Assembly (NCBI GenBank): GCA_021399435.1
Contig: JAJTUP010000186.1
Location: 1-35,711 of the forward strand
Reading direction: 5' to 3'
Source of the DNA: Diaporthe sp. PMI_573
Taxonomy: Eukaryota; Ascomycota; Sordariomycetes; Diaporthales; Diaporthaceae
Length of the DNA: 35,711 nt
In this document: piece by piece, positions 23,300 to 32,700 of the stretch
How the letters are laid out: every line of letters begins with the position of its first letter
Position numbering within the stretch: the first letter of the stretch is position 1
Notes under the pieces: generated by a model
Seen by the model: only the letters and a program-made list of their open reading frames with translations
What the model was told of the DNA's origin: nothing
The model's database searches: none
Position numbers and translations under genes: made by a program

Positions 23300-26200
23300 T
23301 CTACTAGATATACTTTAACTCCTACCCTCTTATAGAGGGTTCTAATTATAAGTTAATAAGTATAACTAATTAATTTAGCAATACTTATAGGTAATGAGAT
23401 CAAGTTTATCTATTTACAAGTATAGGCTATTCTTGTTTTTAGATATAATCTATAGATATATTAAGGATTAGGTTTTTTAATACCTTTAAGTATATATAGC
23501 TAATGTACTTCGTACTAAAGGTCTTTTATAAAAGAAACTAATAACTTTTAAATATCCTTATCCTAGAGGATACTAAGAATTTCATTACCCTCTTTAATAC
23601 TAAGATAGGTTAAAGAAGGCTTAACTAGAGTATTGATTACTACTAGTTTCTAATTAGATTACTCTAAATATATTTAAATAGCTAAAGTCTATGGAATATA
23701 TTTTTCTAAGACTCGTGTACTATTACTAGGTACTATATAAAAAGGCTTTTAGTTCCTTTATCCTAGGCTATACTTTATCTAGGAGTCTCCTAGCATAATG
23801 TATATAAATAGGAAACCCTTTAATTTTTTAAAGGTTAGATTAGTATTAAGAAAGAATAGTATTTTAAGAAGAATATAGTATGTAATATTATAGGTTATAT
23901 TGTTAATAATAAAGAAAACTTACTTTATCTACTTAGGGCTAATGTAAATCTAGTCTTTAGTTACCTTAATTAGAGATAAGGCTTCTCTATTATAGACTAT
24001 AGAGGTTATATCCTTAAGAGGAGAATAAATAAGCTGGTTTTGGCTATAATAGCTTAATAGTAGTAGATTTATCTCTACCCTGGTATTAAGTAAAGCTAGT
24101 AAAGGTATATATTAGTTACTTCTTATATATATGGTAAGGAAAGCTGAACTATAATATCCTTAGTTAATTATATCTAAAGTTAATGTAGCTAGAGAGCTAA
24201 TATAATATTTAATCATTATTAGGGTTGGAGTAGTTTCCCCTAGTAAGTTGCTTGTTAAAGTGCTGATAACTTTGATACTTGGGTACTGGTCTCTCTATCC
24301 CCTTATTTTATAGACAGGTTTTAAAAGGAACTTATGAAATAGTCCTTACCCTATCTTATAGGGCTTATAGGTACCTAATTAGAGTAGTATTTATCTCCCT
24401 AAGAGCTAGGAGATTAGAAGTATGTATCTTTATAGTTTTACTAAGAATTACCTATATACTACTTCTTCTAGAGGTAAGGTTTCTGCTAGTTGTTTTTTTA
24501 GCTTAGCATGGGTTGGTTTTTCTACTACCGCCCCTGCTGCTGTACTAACTTGATCATGTTCTATGTACCTAGTAAATTCTTTTGCTACGTGGCTTTCTGA
24601 GTTATCTAGTTTCTTTTTGCTTAGACTACTTGGACTTGGTAAATCGTTTTTAAAGTAGACGTGTGTTTTAGGGTGAGGGGTATCTAGTATAGCTTCGTAC
24701 ATTACCTTGTCGTCCTGATCTATACTGTCCTCTATTACTTATTTTTTTTTTATAGTATTAATAAAGGTTTGTAGATCTTTTAAAATAAATCTACTCTTTG
24801 TTTATAGTAATGGTATAGAGAGATGGGTCTAAGGTTATTAATATGGATCTAATTACTAGTGGTTTTCCTAGTAGTTCAGGATTCTAGACTAGTTTAACCT
24901 CTCCTAAGGCTGGGTTACCTCTAAATGATAGGTTTGCCTTAACGAGTTTTTAGTATTAAAGGATGTATAGTAAGTTGGTTTTACCTTTCTATGATAGAAA
25001 CTCTAGTTAGCCTCTGGTATACTTCTTAATCCTAATTCCTTTTTAATTATAATAGAGTTAAATACTAATAGGGTCTAGAAATTTAGAATACTTGTTTTAA
25101 GTATTTATAATAGTACTAAGGATTATTAAAGAACCCTTGTACTTTTCTATATAGAAGAGCTTATTAGTATAAGCTTATTAATCTTATTATACTTATAAGC
25201 TATGTAGTCTTCTCTTATATAGCCGTAGTATATATATGGAGAACTATCCTTCTTTAGCTAAATAGTAGAAATACTATAAGTATTGTTATTATTATTACTT
25301 AAGGCTAGGGAGTAGATTTCCTAGCTACTAGGTCTTTGAATAGACCCTATTATACTTGTTCTAGTTAGTCTAAGTTTAGTTTATTGTCTATTATAAGAGG
25401 TTGCTTTAGTTATGATGTCTAAGTTATTTATTAATCTCCTTTTCCTCTTATATTCTTAGCTACTTGATTTTTAAGTTAGTAAATTTATTTATAAGGTTTG
25501 TTTATCCTTTATTTAAAAGAATTGTTACCCTGATTTCTATACTAATTAGGCTAAATAATAGGTTCTAGATATATATTGGTAGGTTTTGAGTATCTTAGAT
25601 CATTACTTCGTTACTTTTCTATATACTGTTGATTCTATTAATTTTATAGGTTTGTCTAGGAATGATTAGGAAGTCCTTTTATAGCTAGGTAATAGTCCTG
25701 CTTAGAGTACTCTAGTTCTCTATTAAGGATAGATAGAAGCCTATCCTTAAATTTTATCTAGGGTATGTCTTTAACCTTCTCCTTATAGGTTAGTCTAGAA
25801 AGAAGCTACTTCTTGATCTAGGATGGAAGCGTCTTATAGAAGGTCCTGCTTCCCTAATTAGACGTCTCTCTAGCTTTAATTAGTACTTAGTTGTAGTTAG
25901 TAATCCTCTATTTTCATTCCTCAAGGTTATCTAAGGGATTCTAGCGGAGGATTGCTTCTATTACCAAGCCTAGATCTACTTGAGAGGAAGTATTATTGGT
26001 TTTAAAGTAGGCTAAGAGTTCCTAACTCTATAAAGCCTAGGTACTTAGTCTAGTAGTAACCTTCTTAATTAAATAGACTAGATCAGAGCTAGTATAGTAT
26101 TGTTTTAACAAGGAAAGGATCTAGTCTATTAGATAAGAAAATTAGTAAGAAATATCCTCTAAGGTAAATATTAACTTAATAATATTTATTCCATCAAACC

Positions 26201-26700
26201 TTAGTATATTAAGGTTATATAATATAAGTAGTACTATCTAGGGTAGTATCATGGTACTATAGGAGAATAGACTAAATAGGTATTAGCCTATAGTGTTAGG
26301 CTTAGCTAAAAGGGGTTGTCGTGGCTAAGTAGGAGGGTCCTAGGTAGAAGGTGAAGAGGTTTCGCTAGGAAATCCTTTACCCTTAGGCTTAGGTTTCTTT
26401 AGTAACTAGTCTCTTCCATACTCCTTTCTAGTCCTTTAGTAATCAGGAGGAATTAAAGGACTAGTAATTACTTGCTAGTAGGTAGAGCTTGGAGTGAGTA
26501 AAGGTAGACGTGGTAGGCTTGAGCCTTTAGATAATATAGTTAGGAAGCCTAGTATTCTGGTAGAAGTAGCGTCTTTAGTAGGGCTAGCTACCATGGATAT
26601 TCTAGTACTAGATATTATTAGAATAAAGTAATTAGAGCTATAGGCTTATTATTAAGAGAGTTTATATATTATCTAGAGAGTTGAATATTCTTAGGTTAGT
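23300..26700 (-). pseudogene. gag and protease region of G3
   Basis: Minus-strand text from about 26600 downwards reads as a proline/serine-rich N-terminus (SSLPRLPLLTPSSTYQQ, PSETSSPSTQDPPTQP), then a capsid-like stretch (ILRFDGINIIKLIFTLEDIS, FSYLIDQILSLLKQYY). It continues to an unusually open piece at 24448-24702 of 84 codons (MYEAILDTPHPKTHVYF ... LPLEEVVYR). I could not place protease residues with confidence. The position upstream of RT and the composition fit gag-PR of the element. Confidence 0.6.
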
Positions 26701-27423
26701 ACTTAGTATAGTAATAATACTTAAAACATCATACCTTTTTAAAGTGCTTTTCTTCTTCCTAGTATACATAGTCTCTCCTTAAAGTCTCCTATTAGCTCTG
26801 ATTAAAAGCTATAATACCTTGGCCTTGCCTCTCTATATACTCCTTGGGCTTTGTACTTATACCTGAAAGTACCTTGCTACGAACCTTGTCGCGATGGATA
26901 TGGGGGTAATTGTCGTGATGGCGCTACTTTCTAACTAGACTTTAGTTACTAAAGTAACTATGGAATCAGATTAAGGGCCGTTCTCCTCTGATCTGAGCTT
27001 GATAAATCCTATAAAAGTCTGATCCCCTCCTTAACTAAGCATTTCATAAGTAAATGTATTACTCTACCAGGGCTTTAGCTATTACTGTGAAATAATCCCT
27101 GGCATAATAGCTAATGTTTATGCCTTAGGCGTGAAGCTTAGTCAAGAGGGTACCCTTTAGAACCTTGGTAAGAGAGTAGGTTTGAAAGCAGGGTTCTTCC
27201 TATATGCTTTAGTTATACTTCTCTTGTCTTTGGTTTGGTTATATAACTCTCTTCCTAGCGAGGTGTTCCCTTGGTAGTTCTGATTAGGCGTAGGTGAGAT
27301 AATTCTATACATGATTATGAAGAACAGGCAAGCTTTAGACTAAGTCGATAGTTGTGAGCTCTCTCCTTAGTCTTTAAAGGTTACGTAGTTAGCTTAGCCT
27401 GGGCTAGATCACTAGTAAAAACG

Positions 27424-27739
27424 TGGATACCAAGCTAAGCATAGGTGTGTGTTCTGCTGGCCCCTCTGAGCGAGAGAGAGGAAAACTGCTAGAGGGCTCT
27501 AATGTGAAGAAAGAAGAGATAATGAAAAAGGGCTGGAAGGGCTACGAAAGTAATAAAAGTAGTGTTTGGGTTCTGATTAGACAATGTCATAGGTTATTAA
27601 ATAATAATAATAGAAGAATGAGTTTAATTGTTGCTTCGGCCCTTGAGAGGGATAGGAAGTATGTCTAGTACTTATAGTATGGATGGCTAAGAAAGAAAAT
27701 TCATTGTACTAGCTATGTGAAACACTGTACCCCGTAACA
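27424..27739 (-). repeat. 5' LTR of G3
   Basis: This is the less RIP-mutated LTR copy; it keeps TGTGTGTTCTGCTGG and GGCCCTTGAGAGG. An 81-codon open frame across it has no domain and is not called. The bases inside the element next to the LTR show no classical TGG-type primer binding site. The outer flank is TTAGT, which does not match AAATA at the other end. Confidence 0.87.
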
Positions 27740-28217
27740 TTAGTTAAGTAAATTATTCTCTTTTTGCTTTTAGGTTATATGTATATCTCTCTAGTAGGTT
27801 TTAAATAAATAGTACTTCTAGCTTTATACTTATAAGGAAGAAAAGGTTTGTCTTATTAGTATATTATATACTATTAAGGGTATAAATTTTATAGTTTAGT
27901 AGTTAAAATTCTAATAATTAAAATTAGAGACTTAGGTTTAATTTCTAGTAGTTTAAGTCTTCTAGTAGTATAGAATATATTTTGTCTTTTGGTTAGTTAA
28001 GTTTTAGGCTTAGTATTATTAAAAAATCTATTTATAACTAGTAAGATTTTAATTAGTTTCTATATATTCTTACTAAGGTTGTAATTTTTCTATTTAATAA
28101 AGTATTCTATTATTTTTTAATATTATTATAAGTTAATAATTTTATGTTACTTTATATTCTTTATTCTATTTATTAATAGTTTTAATCTATGTTTTAATTT
28201 TAGTATTTTATAGTATT
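27740..28217 (-). mobile_element. Fragment of a further chromodomain Ty3/gypsy element
   Basis: From about 27960 to 28217 the sequence matches 5200-5430 of G1 in the same orientation. On the minus strand it reads KIINLQQYQKIIEYFIKQ and NYNLSKNI, a decayed chromodomain. The copia element inserted into it at 28217/28218. The stretch 27740-27880 resembles neither G1 nor the expected continuation of G2. Confidence 0.65.
27885..27955 (+). pseudogene. tRNA-like relic (tRNA-Gln-like)
   Basis: The 71-nt segment has an A-box-like TATAGTTTAGTAGTTAAAA, an anticodon-type hairpin (TCTAAT loop ATTAGA) and a B-box-like TTAGGTTTAATTTCTAG at the right spacing. It follows a fungal tRNA-Gln outline if C-to-T and G-to-A changes are allowed. 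The universal U33 is missing and the acceptor ends pair poorly, so it could be a chance resemblance or a tRNA-derived SINE scrap. It is certainly not functional. Confidence 0.3.
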
Positions 28218-28425
28218 TGTTGGAATAGCACTGAGGCTGATCGCACATAGCCATATTGGCTAGGAGGATGACTAAGCAGGCAAGGGTAGTGCATGCAGAC
28301 CTCTTAGGTCTGCGCGCGAAGTTCCCCGCTTGTTTCATAGTTTACACAGACATCAACGAATTCAGAATCAATTGCACAGACACGTACGTACGTACATTAC
28401 GCCATATGGCAAAGGCCATTCAACA
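28218..28425 (+). repeat. 5' LTR of C1 (208 bp)
   Basis: It starts TGTTGGAATAGCACTGAG and ends CATTCAACA, with 5-bp terminal inverted repeat TGTTG/CAACA. It holds a perfect 8-bp hairpin with a 3-nt loop (28295-28313, GCAGACCT-CTT-AGGTCTGC), a GCGCGCG run, and three tandem CGTA units at 28384-28396. It should contain promoter and poly(A) signals; no clear TATA box is seen. Confidence 0.95.
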
Positions 28426-28435
28426 CTGATCAGTG
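28424..28435. other. Palindrome at the LTR/leader junction
   Basis: CACTGATCAGTG is a perfect 12-bp palindrome covering the last two LTR bases and the first ten leader bases, where the primer binding site should lie. No TGG-type complement of a tRNA 3' end is present here. Confidence 0.7.
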
Positions 28436-28773
28436 ATTGCTTGGTGCGATCACAGATTAGCAAGAGTGAAGAGACGAGTACCGGTACGACTCCATGGTTG
28501 CAGCTGCAGAACGCCAGACGGGACGCAGAGGCAACTAGAATCGTACGCTCGTGCTAAGAGCCCAGAGGCTATCTCGACCTCCCCGCCAGTCAGGAAGGAA
28601 GAGAACACCCCTGGAAGACGAAATCTTCTCGAAATCGCACGAATCAAGACTGCTATATTGAACGCCAGACGGAATATATCTGCAGCCAAGACCTTGTACG
28701 ACTAGGAAGAAGCAGTGTGCGCCATGCACGACAAAGAGGACACCTTGTAGACAACCCGAGAACACCACACAAG
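28426..28773 (+). other. Leader of C1 between LTR and gag
   Basis: About 350 bp of untranslated leader precedes the gag start. Short open frames occur in all phases but have no coding character. The stretch already contains GTACG/GTGCG-type motifs, such as GGTGCGATCAC and ACCGGTACGAC. The noncanonical primer site and any packaging signal would lie here. Confidence 0.55.
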
Positions 28774-29559
28774 ATGTCATCCTCCAATATACCAGAACCA
28801 TCAGCTTCGGCCACAGCGGCAAGCTCAAGTAGCCGAAACCAAGTGACGTACGAAGAGATGAGCGAGGGAAGCACAATACCACTGAAAGTATGGCGAAGCA
28901 CGACAAATCCAAGGTACTGGGACCTAGATATCGACCTAGATGCCCCACCGAACGACACCCAGATCAATACATACTTCGCACGGGTCATGATGGATATTAT
29001 TCATCTAGACCTAAGCAAGGCCAACATACTAGGGTCTCTGGTTAACGACTTTGAAGGGTGGACTTCCTACCAATTCAACAAAGTGGACCGTACGTTCAAG
29101 AAAGTACTCCTGAATATCATCGAGGCAAGAGGAATCCCAACATCAAGGGGTCCCTATACTAGTCGGATTCTACGACTCATCGAAGCCGAGAAGGCAGCAG
29201 AAGACTACCCACTACAAGCGCCAGAACCAGCCCATGTACGACAGACAATTGAGCCACCGCCCCAAATGCAGTCGCACGAGACATCACGGACTCTTCGAGC
29301 ACCTACCGTTGAAACACAAGCCGCGCGACAAACACCCCCGGGAACAAGATACATGCAAGAGGTGGGCCATTTTCCACAACAACATGGTACGGCGCTCACA
29401 GCACATTCAGTCTATATGGATAATGCACCGTACGACCTACCTCCAAACTCGAATCGTCGACAACGGGGGCCGATAGACCCTCAACAAGTATCTACCTTCC
29501 AGAAGGGGTGGAGAAAAGACAGGAACTATACCGCAAGCCCTAGACCTATTGTACGATAA
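28774..29559 (+). CDS. gag N-terminal part of C1, frame broken at its end
   Basis: The likely start is ATG at 28774 (MSSSNIPEPSAS); an upstream in-frame ATG at 28717 is possible. About 260 residues include a Ser/Ala-rich head, a helical part (DTQINTYFARVMMDIIHL), a Pro/Gln-rich middle and the gag block FQKGWRKDRNY. This block is normally followed directly by a capsid domain. Here the frame enters TAA at 29557. The capsid reading continues in the +1 frame (LDLLYDKVRSFIGYCRRL, ~29540-29607) and then returns to the original frame as HAVFPDILSGRAEDFY. The break is therefore two compensating single-base-type shifts about 60 bp apart. The protein would form the particle shell. Confidence 0.75.
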   Translation: MSSSNIPEPSASATAASSSSRNQVTYEEMSEGSTIPLKVWRSTTNPRYWDLDIDLDAPPNDTQINTYFARVMMDIIHLDLSKANILGSLVNDFEGWTSYQFNKVDRTFKKVLLNIIEARGIPTSRGPYTSRILRLIEAEKAAEDYPLQAPEPAHVRQTIEPPPQMQSHETSRTLRAPTVETQAARQTPPGTRYMQEVGHFPQQHGTALTAHSVYMDNAPYDLPPNSNRRQRGPIDPQQVSTFQKGWRKDRNYTASPRPIVR

Positions 29560-29709
29560 GGTACGGAGCTTTATTGGTTATTGCAGACGACTGCAAATCA
29601 CTGAAGATCAATACATGCAGTCTTTCCAGACATCCTCTCTGGTCGCGCAGAAGACTTCTATATATACCACATTGGACCAGACAAGAGGTGGGACGAAGTA
29701 TATAACCTC

Positions 29710-32700
29710 ATGGACACACACTTCAACACAACAATGAACCACAGCCAGTACTGGGCAGACTGGACAACCTTGTCATTTGTGCGAGTAAGGAAAGAAAACC
29801 CAGACAAGACCTTACCGGAGGTCTTGGAAACCCTCTTAGACAAACTACAGCTCGTACAAAGAGCTCTAGGAGAGGGATATCAGGGTGAAATAGCACTCCG
29901 TACGACAGTGGTCAGAGCATGCCGCGCAGTACCAGAATTGGAACCAGCCATGATCAACCAGAAGCCTACGTGCGAGGCCCTATTTGCAGACCTTCGTGCA
30001 GCTCTGCAAGTAGCTATGGAAAGAGACTCTATCCAACAATTCATGTCGCACGAAGAAGCTGGAATCAATTTTGTGGACAGGAGGTACAGCTCAAACTTCA
30101 AGGACCGCCAGAGGACTTCGTACAATCACCAATCTTCACCACAAACCCCTTTTCGGCCAAACAACCACCATTCCTCAGCGCGAATTTCCTTCAGACCAAG
30201 ACAACAACAACCCTTCAAACCATACCGTACAACAGCTAAGACAATGAAATGCTTTGTATGCAAGAAAGATGGGTGTTGGTCTACAAACCATACAGACAAG
30301 GAAAGGATAGACGCACGAAAACAATACCTCCAGGCGTGCGAAGACTTCAAGCAAGAACCTATCCTGGAAGAGGAGAAGTTTGCTACCTACTTGCTTGAGT
30401 ACGAAGGAGAGGATCCACTGTGCGAAGTGGAAGGTTCACTATTCGATCCGTGGGATACAGACAACGAGGCTATCCCCCAACAGAATCTAGTAGATTTTGC
30501 ATTCAACCACCGCACGACTGGGGAGGACATCTACACAGCCCCAAAAGTGACTGAGGCAAGCCAATTCGTACTGCATGACCCATATAGTACGAAGTATCAG
30601 GGAGAGCTCTGGGACACAGGAGCCGCCAAGTTCTCTACAGTGGGGATGCTACAAGCATTAGCCTACGTACGAGAAAACCCAGGTACGAAGATCAAATGGG
30701 GTGCAGACACAGCCAAAGTCAAATTTGGTGATAGTGACGCTATCTCAGCGGTTGGTACGATCAAGGTTGTAAACCAACTGGGAAGTGTTACATACCATAT
30801 CCTAGACACATCAACCCCTTTTCTATTCTCCCTGTACGATGCAGACAGGCTGAAAGCCTACTTCAACAACCTATCAGACGTCATCGTACAAGGGGATACG
30901 ACAATTCCGGTAGTTAGGAAATGGGGACATGCATTCTTTAACACAAGCCGTACGGAGGCTGGGGTATTCCTCACAGAGCCACAGCTTAGGAGACTCCACA
31001 GACGATTTGGGCACCCTCGTACGGACAGGCTATACAAGCTATTGAGGAATGCAGGGCACGATGATGTTGAAGAGGCAATCCTGGAGAAGATTCAGAAGTT
31101 CTGCCACTTCTGCCAACTGCACGATCCATCACCAAGGAGATTCAAGTTCTCAATCAAAGACGAAAGCCACTTTAACTACGAAGTGGTTATTGACGTCGTA
31201 CACCTAGGCGAAAGGAATGTACTTCATGTAATCGACTCAGACACAAGCTTTCAAGCAGCCACATTTCTCAACTCTCTTTCCGCACGAGACACCTGGAATG
31301 CACTCTGCAAGTGCTGGATCTACACATATATTGGTCCTCCAGACCACATCGTACATGACCCAGGAACCAACTTTGCTTCAGAGGAATTCCGGAACAATGC
31401 AAAGATCATGGGAATTACGTGCGAAGAGATGCCCATAGAAGCACACTGGGCTTTGGGCAAGGTTGAACGCTCGCACGGCCCCCTGAGAAGAGCTTTTGAG
31501 ATTCTGAAGGCTGAGATTGGCTACTGTACGGACGACGAAACACTCCTACAGATGGCCGTGAAGGCACTGAACGATACTGCGGGACCAAATGGCATCGTAC
31601 CAACACTCCTAGTTTTTGGAGCATACCCACGGATATCACAAGACTCGCCACCCTCACCAGATATTGCACGACGAGCATTAGCAGTTCAGAAAGCAATGAA
31701 GATGTTACGTACGATCCGAGCCGAGGTGGAAGTCAACCGTGCGATCAACACCAGAAATGGCCCGGACCTCCAATCTACCCTATCTCTACCAATTCAGAGC
31801 GACGTCCTGATCTGGAGAGAAAATAAGGGGTGGAAAGGACCGTACAAAGTCGACAGTATCGAGGGACATACAATCACAGTGGGTACGACAAATGGACCAA
31901 TTCAAATACGGGCAACACATGTCAAGCCATATTACCGTACGGTAGAAGCCATACCCCAAGACGAATTAGATACCCCTCAGCCTATTGTACGAGAACAACC
32001 CCAGCCAAGGAAAAGGGGACGACCAAGGAAGGCTACCGTACAAGCCATTCAACCAAGGAGAAGAGGACGCCCCCGCAGGGCTGCTGTACGACCAACATTT
32101 GTTACGTACATGCAGTGGTTGCCGGGTATTTTTCTCACCCAGAAGGAGAAGGACTCGTACGATTTGGCAGTCAAACTTCGCCAAGACAACGTCATCACTA
32201 CTCCTGGAAGACCGTTCGAAGAGTCTGATGCACTGGAAATAGACGCACTAGCCAGTGAGGATGTCTTCCAATTCATTCGGTACGATGCAAGACGACATAG
32301 TGGGCTCCGGATTTTCAAGACAAGGATGGTACGAGAGGTAAAGAACAGGTCGACTAAGCCGATAGAAAAGTCTAGGCTGGTCGTACAAGGGTATGGGGAT
32401 TCAGAGAAGGAAGCAATTCTAACCCAAGCCCCAACAATCCAGAGGATGAGCCAAGGGCTAATCCTTGCACTGGGACCGACCCTCGTACAACAATTCAACT
32501 GCCAAGGGGAATTGAGGGACATTACCCAAGCCTATACACAATCGCGCGACCCACTCACGCGCACTATCTTGGCAGAATTGCCAGCCGAATTGCACGACAG
32601 GTATCCACCAGGGACAATTCTTCTGATCCAGAAGCCATTGTACGGGCTAGCAGAGTCAGGCCTACACTGGTACAAAACATACCACTCACACCACACTGAA

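Larger units (their letters stand above)
20400..23300 (-). pseudogene. RT-RNase H of G3, carrying an internal tandem duplication
   Basis: Minus-strand reading gives RT text such as NNIFKGNKVIIRDAF, KILSLLDFFLGYDQVKLN and IYRPFLDNIAIRGP (FLDD altered to FLDN). RNase H text follows: LIIRQLAVIRTYNFIVQYIKG and IENIIANALS. Segment 21798-22962 is repeated as 20632-21797, so most of RT occurs twice in tandem, each copy with its own FLDN motif (about 22485-22504 and 21320-21342). Both copies are RIP-mutated and catalytic residues are lost. Confidence 0.8.
14607..27739 (-). mobile_element. G3: 13.1-kb RIP-degraded Ty3/gypsy element with antisense ORFs
   Basis: Two ~315-bp direct repeats (14607-14920 and 27424-27739) bound the element. 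On the minus strand they start TGTTAC and end GGTATCCA or its RIPed form. A purine tract next to the left copy shows the element lies on the minus strand. Internal order on that strand is gag (~26.7-24 kb), protease region, RT-RNase H (~23.3-20.4 kb, partly duplicated) and integrase (~20.4-18.85 kb). A 3.9-kb tract with plus-strand ORFs then precedes the 3' LTR. RT and integrase wording differs from G1/G2, so it is a different gypsy lineage, closer to Skippy-like elements from memory. The outer flanks do not form a target duplication. Confidence 0.85.

Noticed and set aside
27423..27668. 81-codon frame across the right LTR of G3
   Set aside because: It lies wholly within an LTR, is interrupted in the other LTR copy and has no domain.
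3793..28217. Starship-type giant element or captain tyrosine recombinase
   Set aside because: No tyrosine-recombinase-like frame was recognised at either edge; the tract is explained by nested LTR and pogo elements.
3900..28217. AT-rich tract as centromere or mitochondrial insertion
   Set aside because: Low GC is explained by RIP of identifiable transposons; no mitochondrial genes and no centromere-specific array seen. A centromeric location cannot be excluded from sequence alone.
28147..28338. 63-codon minus-strand frame at the copia boundary
   Set aside because: It is created by joining chromodomain debris to the copia LTR; no real gene.
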